DNA of 15,414 bases. Origin: Zygnema cylindricum. Lineage: Eukaryota; Streptophyta; Zygnematophyceae; Zygnematales; Zygnemataceae. Positions 1 through 8,062 of the stretch are shown piece after piece. The notes below the pieces were generated by a model that made no database searches, had not been told where the DNA came from, and worked only from the letters and a program-made list of their open reading frames with translations. The stretch spans positions 333,194-348,607 of the forward strand of contig JBBHKE010002008.1 of NCBI GenBank assembly GCA_037447655.1, given 5' to 3'. How positions within the stretch are numbered: position 1 is the stretch's first letter; each line of letters begins with the position of its first letter. A program made the translations under genes and the position numbers.

Positions 1-195
1 AGAGAGAGGTGTGATTATTAGTAAAGAGGGGGGAAGTTAAAATTTCAGTGAATAAAGAGTTATCTGAAGATTTGAGAGTGAGAGAAGGGGGGGGAAAGGG
101 AGAGGGGGAGAAGAGAGGGAGAGAGAGAGAGGGCGAGAGCGAGAAAAAGAGAGAGTGAGAGAGAGAAACAGAGAGAGGGACAGAGAGAGAGGTCG
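1..195. repeat. GA-rich low-complexity tract
   Basis: Almost pure purine on the + strand, with long runs of alternating ga and short g runs, densest from 80 to 195. It lies just downstream of the splice donor that ends the last visible exon (240-377, minus strand), so it probably sits in an intron of the gamma-tubulin complex gene, where the transcript would read it as a CT-rich tract. No coding sequence is seen in it. Confidence 0.9.
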
Positions 196-239
196 TGCAA
201 GAATGTTTATCCTTGGTGACTTGGCCTAAATAATCTCAC

Positions 240-377
240 CGTCACTGTGCGGCCACATTCCCGGATCGCAGTTAAGCATTTCCCAGTTGTCAAAATTCGC
301 TCAGTTTCTCCCTGCAAGAATTCTGGTATGCAGAGAGGGCGAATCCGATAACATTTCTCCCAATAGTGGGAGCTTTC
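240..377 (-). CDS. GCP exon, most 3' in window (YWEKCYRIRP... to RECGRTVT)
   Basis: The acceptor is ...GCCAAGACAG at 378-384 and the donor is GTGAGA at 234-239. The exon is 138 bases, phase 0 at both ends, 46 codons. It contains YWEKCYRIRP, IPEFLQ and ILTTGKCLTAIRECG, the end of the GRIP1 domain. This is one of the strongest family signatures in the gene: in GCP2 proteins a YW..RY...IP.FL segment is followed by ILTTGKYLNV.RECG. The transcript continues beyond the left edge. Confidence 0.85.
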
Positions 378-3300
378 CTGTCTTGGCGAAAACACACATA
401 AAATTGCACAAATGGTGAGAGATCTGTCCTGGACCATCACTGTTTGTAAGCAACATAGACACAAGAGTTATCTCCCATGCTGTTGTATTTCACCTCCATA
501 TTTCAAGTGACAATGTATTGCCTATTCAAGAGATATTTGTCGAAGGAAAGACTTATGGACAACCGCCAAAGGGATTAATGGTTGTAGGCCTTTGTCAGAA
601 GACGCACCATATGCACAGTTTCGTCTTTCTCAACCATGAATTCCTCGAATGGATCATCAAGGATCCCTTGATAAAGCCATCTGCACAAGCCCAGTTCCTA
701 CATATGAGTGTGAATTTCAATAATGAACTCACTAATAAATTTCAACAAAAATTATTACTTTTTTTAAATAATAGAGCTCCTGTCAGTCACTTCAAAAACT
801 TTTACAAAAAGGCAGCATTATCTTATGCATAACTTGGAAACAACTGTCACGAAAGACAAAGGAGAACATAGATATACATCATCTTTGAAATAACTTCCAA
901 TTTCAGCATAGACACAACAGAACATAACCATATATCACCTGAGGAAAAGTCGGCGCCATACATCATTTTGGGATAACTTGCGGCATCACCCACCACAGAC
1001 AAAGGAGAAAAATTATAAGACTAGGCTTATCATGGGCTCACCTTTCCAACATCTCTGTATAAGGCTGACAGCCGGCTTTCCAGAGGGCGTACAAAACAGT
1101 CTGATGAAAATTTGTGTCGTCGGGCGGGAAAAACCTCATCTGAACGCATTTAACAGACATTATCGTAAGAAAAATGGGCTCCCGCGCTGAATCAATGGCA
1201 GCAATATTTTCATCTGACAGAAAAAATGCTCCATCATTTGCAATTACGGTTCAACAACCACACGGTCACCATTTACATCTACTGGATTACAAAGCTTAAT
1301 ACAAAATAGTGGGCATAGCCACTGCTTAAGTAATAAAGCCGTTGAGAATAAGCCTATCCACGCTATAGTAAGTTCTGGGGTTGTTGACAGAGATTTGTAC
1401 CTTTTTGGTACAAAATTTGTACCTCTTTGGTACTTTTTTTTGGTTTTGTCCCAAATGGTAGGAATCTCGATTTACATCCCGAGTTTCACCATAGTGCAGA
1501 TTGGCAGTTATGCCAATAGGTTCGATAGGCTACGTGTGAGAATCACGATGAAATAGTTCCACACAGGAAAAATACAGCACAACAGAAGATAATAAAAGCT
1601 GAACAGGATTTATAAAGGAAAGACCTATGTCAAATAAGTGTATGGATGGCTGGAGTCCTTGAAGCAAAATGTAAACTGCAGTGTCCCTTCGTGTACGAGT
1701 AAACAAAATCCGGAATTCTAAAATCTCCTCCTTTTGACGAGATCTTAAGAACCCAGAGGTCCTCACATCATACTCAAGCTGATTGCACAGGCACTAAGGA
1801 AACACATGTATCCAAACTTGGAGACTGTTACCTCTTCAGTAACAAAATTGAGTAGAAGAGCTCCCATAAGATTTTTCTTTCTTGCTCGATGTAGAAGAGA
1901 GGCCAGCACCTTAAAAAGGTCTACAAAAGGCTGCCGTGTACAAAAAAACATAAACGTCAAGAAGGGAGGCACATTGATCCGTTTCCTTTATTTATCACAT
2001 ACAACTGTGACGTCCAAGTGCAACATCTGAACAGACTCAAATTTAAAGTACCGTAGGATGTACCAAAATCTAAGAAAAGATTGTTTTCTGTTCCTACAGC
2101 ACAAGAAAAAGGATGCAAGTTTGCCAGTGAATCCAGGACCTAGTTGGAAGGAGGCATGAAAACCTGAATGAACACAAGGAAAACAAAAGGAAACATAATC
2201 TTTTCACAAATATTTGACAACTCCATACTTACTTGGCATAACTCTTTCATTTCGGACAAGAGAAACCTTTGGTCAATTCGTAACCTGCTTTCCACTGTTG
2301 TCCCTACCAAGTCCAGCTCCTGCAGAATGCATCCAACAGACAAAATCGTTAAACATAAACAGGGTTTGCCCGTATCAAATGTAACTTAAAGCTAAGCGAC
2401 ACAAAAAATAAAAAGGACAGTTTTTGACTGAGACATGCGTACCTTATGGCACACAAACAGGAAGAAAAAAGGAACTTCCTAGCTAACACCATCTGCTAAT
2501 TGTTCTCTTACTTTCAAGTGCGACAGCTAGCCAGCCTGAATGAAGTGAATGCAGCCCACTTGTGTAACAGAGGATTGTAACCAAAATTGTGGCAAACAAA
2601 ACAGAGCACATATACTTCTCCATTCGCAAACATCCTTAAATTGCTCAAGTCAGGAAGATGGAACCACTATTTTCTGCAAGAGATCATCGCTCACACCTGT
2701 ATAACAGCAAAAAGCTGTCTCCCTAAGGCATGGCTGACTCGGCCCCGTGTATAACACTGAGTATAAACTGCAAACTGTTGCACTTGAAAGCGGTCTGAGC
2801 ATAGATGCAGTATTTTCCCTGCCGATTTCTGCAGCATAGGAAAGAAGACAAAGTGCTGAAAATTTTAAGCGACCAATAAAACAACTAAAACTATATCACA
2901 ATGATTCACATCTACAAGAAAATAAAAAGAAAAAGCATTAAAACTACATTCTGTTTCACATCTCAAGCTTCAATGTTTTGGTGTTTGTCCTTGTCCGCGT
3001 CAGTAAACCGAAGTGCCTATTTCCAAGGCTAGTTCTAGTCACCAGCTTTCCTACGTTCCACACTTCGAAAATGTTCAAACCTACCTTCAAACGGCCTGGA
3101 ATAGATCCTGGGATGTAAAACTCCACATCATGCTGCTCCGACTTTTTACTCGTCTGAGTTTTGATGAAAATGCCCTCAGCTCCCCTAAGTGCAGTAATAA
3201 GATCATCTATAAGGGCCTTCTCCAGCCATGCCTGTAGACATAATAAAGCAAGAAGATAGTTCAGAAACGAATTTTTGTATCATTCGCCAACGGGAATGCT

Positions 3301-4732
3301 GGCTCCAGTTAGTGTACAGCCATCTACCTGCTGGTCGAGGGACAGTTCGCCAACAGCATGGCCTCCTGCGTCAATCCTGCCATAAGCATCCCACAAAGTG
3401 TTGCATTATTAAGTGACACAAAGCAAGCCACACCACTGCAAAATAGGAGCGATTCAGACAAAAACTGTCGATAATCTTTAAAAGAGCTAGAATTGACATA
3501 AACGGCAGCTAAGCTGAAGCGCAGTTTGAAGCTTGTAAGGCAAGACAAGACAATGTCCAGCAACATGCATTAACAAAGAGGAATGAAGCAAGATATCTTA
3601 TTGCATGCATAAACTTAATACTACTGTCCACTCACTCCCTCTTCCGTGCAATTGAAGTGACCCACATGGTTCTGAACGTTACAAGCATGTGCATAACACT
3701 GATTCAGAGACAGAATAATACCTGTCTTCATCCGAAGTCGAAACGATTTCATTCTTCTCCCTCAGTTCACAATCCTGGAAGGAAGCAGAAGTGAAAGCTC
3801 CTTATCAGACTCACCGTCTGCAGAGAAGTGAAAATTGGATGACATTACAGTTTCACTTAAGTTTGTTTGAAATTCATTCGTAAAAACTGAACGTTGACGG
3901 TCACAAACACAGGGTACAGACATTTCGCAGATCTAAAGAAAAAGATACTGGTAAACTCACATAGGAAGCATTAAAGATAAAAAGAAAATGCACAGACCAT
4001 AATGGCAACAAGGCAACCTTCAAGGCATGTAAGTGCCTGGTACTACCATTTCACAGCCTTCTATATTTTTGAGAGATAATGAGGACTTATGAAATGAAAA
4101 GGAAAAAAGTAATAACAATAAGTGAATAAACAGTCGAGGAGAGATAAAGCATCAAAAATAGCTAATTTGCAAATAGCATGTAGAGACAAACAGTTTTGGA
4201 GCTGCATTCCCACATTTCTATTTATAACCATGCACTTGCCAGAGAAACGCCTGAACAACAACGCTCAGGCTCACCTTTGTCTGAATGTACAAAGCAATTG
4301 AAACAAACCAGTACAAACGATCATATTTCAGAGATGACTGAAAAAACTATCCCAAACACTTTCCAAAGTGATACTTGTCAACATAATGGCCACCGGACCT
4401 ACTCTGATTCAGATTATATACCATTCCTCTTCAGAATGTTTCAACAGTTTGCCTGCTGTTATACTGACCTGTAAAGAAACAATGATATATCAGTTTTTAC
4501 ATGATAGTATTTCAGAACAAACCTGAATTAAAGAATTTCTGACCAAAAATACGCGCTCTTCCCAAGGCAAGGTCCTCGTATAATCCATGTTATCCTTGGG
4601 GCTTTCAGGCTCTTCAAAATTCGAATCAAATATATTAATTTTGCTGTGTGATGGATAAAAAAGGCCAAGCGTTTCAATAAACAACCTGCCACAGAATTGG
4701 GCCACAATTGGCACCTCGGGAACGTAGCTTTG
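240..4732 (-). CDS. Gamma-tubulin complex component, GCP/Spc97-Spc98 family (GRIP1 half, partial, 12 exons)
   Basis: GCP proteins form the gamma-tubulin ring complex that nucleates microtubules. The exons, in transcript order, are 4732-4523, 4337-4275, 3774-3722, 3376-3328, 3231-3085, 2828-2697, 2319-2233, 1930-1832, 1793-1767, 1139-1042, 680-608 and 377-240. All introns are GT-AG and every junction is in phase, giving about 392 residues. Family marks seen directly are DDLITALRGAEGIFIK, GRVSHALGRQL, LCQPFVDLFKVLASLL, PYTEMLERWLYQGILDDPF followed by EEFMVE, and IPEFL with ILTTGKCLTAIRECG. Their order matches the GRIP1 domain. The RECG ending recalls GCP2, but other parts also resemble GCP5, so I leave the subfamily open. 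The GRIP2 domain, which binds gamma-tubulin, is not here: the last exon ends in a donor and the gene runs off the left edge. The 5' end is not settled. Confidence 0.82.
608..680 (-). CDS. GCP exon (WLYQGILDDPFEEFMVE)
   Basis: The acceptor is CTTGTGCAG (681-689) and the donor is GTGCGT (602-607), a weaker but acceptable site. The exon is 73 bases. Its first base completes the Arg codon split after ...EMLE, giving EMLERWLYQGILDDPFEEF across the junction, which is the hallmark E(R/K)W.Y.G...DP..EF(M/F) motif of the family. It ends in phase 0, matching the next exon. Confidence 0.85.
1042..1139 (-). CDS. GCP exon (NFHQTVLYALWKAGCQPYTEMLE)
   Basis: The donor GTGAGC (1036-1041) is strong. I chose the acceptor TGCGTTCAG before 1139 because it continues phase 0 from the preceding small exon; this gives 98 bases. 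A second acceptor, TTTTTTCTGTCAG before 1213, has a better pyrimidine tract and keeps the same frame open for 24 more codons, but it needs one base carried over from the previous exon. So the 3' half is certain and the 5' boundary is not. Confidence 0.75.
1394..1433. repeat. Twin GTACC/GGTAC inverted repeats
   Basis: tttgtacc, a five-T loop and ggtacaaa form a perfect 8-base-arm hairpin at 1394-1414. A second, shorter copy (tttgtacc ... ggtac) follows at 1416-1433. They lie inside the large intron between the exons at 1042-1139 and 1767-1793. Confidence 0.6.
1767..1793 (-). CDS. GCP micro-exon, 27 bases (CLCNQLEYD)
   Basis: A 27-base exon between acceptor GTTTCCTTAG and donor GTGAGG (1761-1766), phase 0 on both sides. 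Joined to its neighbours it reads LLNFVTEECLCNQLEYD, and the distance from LLN to the VLYALW segment then agrees with other family members as I remember them. The frame stays open for many codons past the donor, so a longer exon cannot be excluded from sequence alone. Confidence 0.5.
1832..1930 (-). CDS. GCP exon (PFVDLFKVLASLLHRARKKN...)
   Basis: The acceptor is TGTACACGGCAG after a T-rich tract and the donor is GTAACA (1826-1831). The exon is 99 bases, 33 codons, phase 0 at both ends. It joins the upstream exon to read KELCQPFVDLFKVLASLL. It then continues KKNLMGALLLNFVTEE, matching the family pattern in which a QP..... L..L segment is followed by a G..LLN stretch. Confidence 0.8.
2233..2319 (-). 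CDS. GCP exon (ELDLVGTTVESRLRIDQRF...)
   Basis: The acceptor is GCATTCTGCAG and the donor GTAAGT (2227-2232) is close to perfect. The exon is 87 bases, 29 codons, phase 0 at both ends. It reads ELDLVGTTVESRLRIDQRF and ends KELCQ. It follows VSHALGRQLFAVIQ, as the conserved helix pair of the GRIP1 domain should. Confidence 0.8.
2697..2828 (-). CDS. GCP exon (KSAGKILHLCSDRF... GRVSHALGRQL)
   Basis: The acceptor is CTTTCCTATGCTGCAG and the donor is GTGTGA (2691-2696). The exon is 132 bases, 44 codons, phase 0 at both ends. GRVSHALGRQLFAVIQ matches the G.V.HAL...L signature of GCP proteins, and the preceding stretch (ILHLCSDRFQVQQFAVYTQ) fits the helix before it. Confidence 0.85.
3085..3231 (-). 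CDS. GCP exon (AWLEKALIDDLITALRGAEG...)
   Basis: The acceptor is TTATGTCTACAG and the donor is GTAGGT (3079-3084). The exon is 147 bases, 49 codons, phase 0 at both ends. ALIDDLITALRGAEGIFIK corresponds to the opening DLL..L.G.EG.Y(I/V) motif of the GRIP1 domain, and VEFYIPGSIPGRLK follows. This exon marks the recognisable start of the domain. Confidence 0.85.
3328..3376 (-). CDS. GCP exon (IDAGGHAVGELSLDQQ)
   Basis: The acceptor is GCTTATGGCAG and the donor is GTAGAT (3322-3327). The exon is 49 bases; its first base completes an Arg codon split with the upstream exon, and it ends in phase 0. The sequence GGHAVGELSLDQQAWLEK across the next junction leads into the GRIP1 domain. Confidence 0.7.
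3722..3774 (-). CDS. Probable GCP exon (DCELREKNEIVSTSDED)
   Basis: The acceptor CTTCTGCTTCCTTCCAG has an excellent pyrimidine tract and the donor is GTATTA (3716-3721). The exon is 53 bases, starting in phase 0 and ending with two bases of an Arg codon that the next exon completes. The acidic, low-conservation sequence is typical of an N-terminal linker. Support comes from splice signals and phase, not from similarity. Confidence 0.6.
4275..4337 (-). CDS. Possible GCP exon (SSLKYDRLYWFVSIALYIQTK)
   Basis: The acceptor is GATAGTTTTTTCAG and the donor is GTGAGC (4269-4274). The exon is 63 bases, 21 codons, phase 0 on both sides. Only this frame is open. It fits in phase between the exons above and below, but I do not recognise the sequence. 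Confidence 0.4.
4523..4732 (-). CDS. Possible 5' coding exon of the GCP gene (VPEVPIVAQFCGRLFIETLG...)
   Basis: An open stretch of 70 codons ends at donor GTTTGT (4517-4522) in phase 0. It begins after TTTTGCAG, a poor acceptor. Residues include VPEVPIVAQFCGRLFIETLG, acidic SNFEEPESPKDN and TLPWEERVFLVRNSLIQ, and it looks coding in composition. No ATG in this frame lies upstream before a stop. Either a further exon precedes it, or translation starts at the internal Met of NMDYTRTLPWEER. It could belong to a neighbouring gene; phase agreement with the next exons is the argument for including it here. Confidence 0.5.
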
Positions 4733-5093
4733 CTGCAAAAGTGCAATTTCGTTTCATGGCTCCGGCGTCGCTGGGACGAGGACTATAGATTCCCACAAAA
4801 GAAGGAGAGAAGTGCATCGCTCGTGCTATTGGAGCAATCGCAAACGCCAGACGACCGTCCTATCCTATGTTGTACGGTGAGTTTGGCCACAAACCATGGC
4901 TCTCACACAGATTATAGACTTGTTACGTTGACACCTTAAAATGCTAGGCAACACCGAAAGAGCGATCGTACAACAATTGTACAACATGACGAAACCCACA
5001 CCACGGCCTCCAACCACATGAGTTCTAATTTCATCAGAGGTCGCAAACGGTCAACCGAAACCGTGACCGACTGTTAACCGACCGCCCGCGTCA

Positions 5094-5151
5094 GATCCGG
5101 AACGGATTCGGTTGGCGATCGCCGTCGTCGGATCCGGAACGGATTCGGTTG
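5094..5151. repeat. 21-base direct repeat, period 37
   Basis: gatccggaacggattcggtt plus g occurs at 5094-5114 and again, identical, at 5131-5151. The 16-base spacer between them is GC-rich and has further cg steps. This patch is much richer in GC than its surroundings, and a third partial match (cgggcggattcgg) follows near 5167. Confidence 0.85.
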
Positions 5152-5371
5152 CCAAAATTGGGGGACCGGGCGGATTCGGGCGATTGATTCACAGAAAAAA
5201 AAAAAAATGTACTGTCCATAAAGTCCAACATTATTGTACTTTGTACTCTTGTTATCGTGGAAGGTACATCGCGAATCGTTATTAGCGTTGAGAAAATATT
5301 AGTGTAAAGAAAAAATTAGCGTCATTCATTCTAATTTAGTGCCAGGAGACGTGGCAGATTATAGTCCACGT

Positions 5372-5402
5372 CCTTAAATAGTGTAGTTTATTCTATTTAA
5401 GG
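5372..5402. repeat. Perfect 10-base hairpin
   Basis: ccttaaatag at 5372-5381 and its exact reverse complement ctatttaagg at 5393-5402 are separated by 11 bases. It lies 63 bases before the hAT-like element. Its role is unknown. Confidence 0.7.
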
Positions 5403-5465
5403 TATTAATGTCAAAATTTTGGGGTGCCGATATAGAGTTCATAACACTAATAACGATTTGCGGTG

Positions 5466-6293
5466 TAGTGTTGGGTATCGGGTAAATTCATATCGCGATA
5501 ATTTCGATATTCGATATATCGAATATCGACCGAGGAGAAATCTCGTGATATCGTACCGAAACCAACATAAATTATCGCGATGTTTAGTATTTTTTAAAAT
5601 TTAATATTTTATATTTCTATATAATACATAGTTTTAGCGAAAAAAACAAATTGTCTGATACGCCACGTACGACGTGATTTTCATTCTGTGACTTAAAAGT
5701 AGACGCCGCAAAATGTAACCGACCAAAAAGTATTAATTCTGTAATTCATATAATTACTTATTTGGGGTATGGTTACATCAGGAGGTCTGTGTAACAGTAC
5801 AGACAACAAAATTTATGCATTACAAAGGCCTCAGTTACATTGATTATCGCCTGTAAACAAGTTTTTACATACGTGTTTTGATTTGAGTGGTTCATTCTAA
5901 GTTGACGATCAAATCTCTAAAATCGTCAAAGATTTGAATACCGACCATTTTCGTATGGATACCCGTACTTGCGTATTGTGTACGTGTTCTTCGCAAGCGT
6001 ACCACATCAATGTACCTTAAACATCTCCTTCACTCTGTTGACTTTCAAGAAAAAACCGTATTTCTTTTCGGCAAAGATTTTACGGACACCTTGTCCTGAA
6101 GGCACGTGACTTTGGAGACCTATGAATTTTTTTATTTTTTATCTTTTAAATGCCTCGATGTATCGGCAATATATTGGCGATATATCGCGATATTTTGATT
6201 TTTGAAATATCGAAGCGATATATCGAATATCGGGTACCTGAATATCGATATATATATCGAATATCGACAAAAGGTCCTCGATACCCAACACTA
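5466..6293. mobile_element. Non-autonomous hAT-like inverted-repeat element (828 bases)
   Basis: tagtgttgggtatcg at 5466-5480 is repeated exactly, inverted, at 6279-6293. The subterminal regions on both sides are dense in cgatat/atatcg palindromes, including a perfect 24-base palindrome at 5505-5528 and cgatatatatatcg at 6246-6259. The interior has no transposase reading frame. Terminal repeats starting TAGTGTTG, subterminal repeats and small size suggest a hAT-type MITE. I did not find a clean 8-base target duplication: the flanks are ttgcggtg on the left and gtggaaag on the right. The superfamily is therefore an inference, while the inverted repeats are certain. Confidence 0.75.
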
Positions 6294-6318
6294 GTGGAAA
6301 GTATACGGTAGATGTACT

Positions 6319-7033
6319 TATAATTTTGTGTCCCCCATTGGATTACATAATTCCCCTTCAACTATGAAGCCTCTAATGAATTTTCAATTAACCCCTTTTC
6401 CTAAAACCAACTGCCACCCTGGCAGGCAAAATATGTTGATGATTACACCTTTGTGTAGTCTGGACTACCGTGAACCCACAAGAGAAGAAATCTCTTAAAA
6501 CACCCAAACAGGCGATTAGTTATAAGGAGGTAAAAACGCCTATTTGTACAAGTGCACTCAAGGAGAGAGGCGACAACCCTAAGAAGTTACTAAGTCCTAA
6601 ACTCCTCTTTAAAACCTTATCTACTGTTATACAACACCAATCACAAGTCTGCACTGTACACAAAGGTACAGGTCTCGTGGTACCTTATGTACAGTTAAGG
6701 TACGACATAGCCATGGTGAGGACATTTGTCACACTTAGACTCGTCCTGATGCTCCTCCGAGACTCCGTTTTCCACTAATGCCCCGCCACGTGTCTTCCGG
6801 TGATGTACTGTCCATAAACCACCATAATGCCCATTCCTTGATGTCGGCTCGAATGATAGCCGTCCAATACAAATTGATGTTTAATGGCTGTCATTCAAAA
6901 TAAATGTCCGATCAATTTGTTAAGTGCGATATCGGCGTGCACACGATATTTATACAATTTCTATGTGAAATTTCTTGTATATCTAGTTAATCCGATTGGT
7001 CTGCATGTTCATCTTTAAATAGCTATAGTACCC

Positions 7034-7079
<46 letters not shown>

Positions 7080-7405
7080 AGCACACGTCATAGAATATAG
7101 GACAAGGTTGTCGGTTATTCTGGCGAACCGTAAGGACCAAGATTAATTCCTAGCTGGTCCGTATCTTTTTGGTACAGTCTACTAAGACTATGTTCTGTTC
7201 TCTTTGTCTGCTAAGGCTGCTTAGGCAGCCATGGATCCATCTCTCTCTCTCTCTCCGGTCATTACTGATTACAACAAGTATGGAGACCACAAAGAGAGAG
7301 GTTAGAGCCTAGCTAACACCCTTTTATTTTGTTCTTTTAGAAATGGTCAAAGAAAATACAAAAACAACTTAGAAAATACCAATAATAAATACGCATATTT
7401 CAACA
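6319..7405 (-). repeat. 3' LTR of the copia element (left)
   Basis: Read on the minus strand it begins TGTTGAAATAT, a common copia LTR start, directly after the polypurine tract. At the other end it finishes in TA on the + strand where the right LTR has TG, so one terminal base has mutated. It contains an (at)20 run at 7037-7076 and a short ct repeat near 7240, both also present in different lengths in the right LTR. Confidence 0.9.
7037..7076. repeat. (AT)20 microsatellite inside the left LTR
   Basis: Forty bases of pure alternating at. The same place in the right LTR (12047-12058) has only six units, so the array has changed length since insertion. Confidence 0.95.
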
Positions 7406-7420
7406 ATCCCCTTATTTTCT
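7406..7420 (-). other. Polypurine tract for plus-strand priming
   Basis: The minus strand reads AGAAAATAAGGGGAT immediately before the TGTTGAAATAT start of the 3' LTR. This is the position and composition expected of the RNase H-resistant primer for second-strand synthesis. Confidence 0.8.
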
Positions 7421-7445
7421 AGTCACTTTTTGGTTTAAGTCCACA

Positions 7446-8062
7446 CTATTCTCTGCAAAATTTAAATTTGGGAGATGGGACTGGCTTTGTCATCATGTCT
7501 GCCACCATATCTCCATCTAACCTATGCTCCAGAATTACAATTTTGTTTCCAACTTTATCTCTCACAAATCTTAGTCTTATGTCGATATGTTTTGCTTTAA
7601 TGTGGTGTTTTGGATTAGCTGCAATTGGAATTACAGCCTAATTATCACAAAACACTTTCTGCACACCAACCTTCATGAACCCAAGTTCTTGCAGCAAAGA
7701 CTTCACCTACATTAAGTCTTTGACATGAAAGTAAGAGGCCATGTACTCACCATCCATAGTGGATTGAGAAACCACCTTTTGTTGGTTACTGCTCCAACAG
7801 CAAGCACCACTCCCAACATACAAAACATACCCAGAAGTACAACTTCTTATAGGAGCATCCCCATAGCAAGTATCACTCCAAGTAGTGATGTCACTATTCT
7901 CCCCTCCCAAGTGGAACCAAAGATCTCTGGTTCCTATCAGATATCTCATCACCTTGTAGCTGCCTCCCAATCTCTCTTTCTAGGATTATTAAAACTCATG
8001 CTGAGGACTCCAACCGCTGCAGCTATGTCTGGCCCAGTACAGTTCACGAAATAAATCAGACT
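7446..8062 (-). pseudogene. Copia RNase H domain, broken
   Basis: The region just after reverse transcriptase and the RNase H domain of pol. Visible on the minus strand are IYFVNCTGPDIAAAVGVLS, VMRYLIGTRDLWFHLGG, WSDTCYGDAP with SCTSGYVLYVGSGACCWSS, STMDGEYMAS, SLLQELGF and KHIDIRLRFVRDKV near the end. The pol stop is TAG at 7446-7448, 41 bases from the LTR. In-frame stops include TAG at 7707-7709, after DLM, where the family usually has Trp, and TAG at 7638-7640, directly after FCDN, where it usually has Gln. Frame changes also occur between 7970 and 8000. No function remains. Confidence 0.88.

Larger units (their letters stand above)
4740..5465. other. Spacer upstream of the GCP gene, no gene recognised
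   Basis: About 700 bases. On the minus strand a CCAAT motif in GCTCCAATAGC lies near 4830-4840 and could belong to the promoter of the GCP gene. A 13-base A run lies near 5195-5207. Apart from the two repeats annotated separately nothing is recognised. Confidence 0.5.

Noticed and set aside
1530-1766. Minus-strand frame continuing past the micro-exon donor
   Set aside because: The continuation (SGFLRSRQKEE...) is not a family motif and would insert extra residues in a compact part of the GRIP1 domain.
3815-3932. Open minus-strand stretch after TTTTTCTTTAG (ICEMSVPCVCDRQRS...) ending at a GTGAGT donor
   Set aside because: Its length leaves one extra base, which puts the following exon (3774-3722) out of frame. 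It might be an alternative exon, but I cannot fit it.
4423-4472. Possible small minus-strand exon reading VSITAGKLLKHSEEEW
   Set aside because: The acceptor is good, but the only donor leaves a phase that makes a stop or breaks the next exon's frame. The flanking exons join in phase without it.
4697-4939. Plus-strand reading frame of 80 codons with a GTGAGT donor-like site near 4877
   Set aside because: It overlaps the minus-strand exon, has no recognisable domain and looks like antisense shadow.
5207-5222. tgtactgtccataaa shared with the LTR (6804 onward)
   Set aside because: The match is only about 15 bases with no extension, so chance or very old debris is more likely than a solo LTR fragment.
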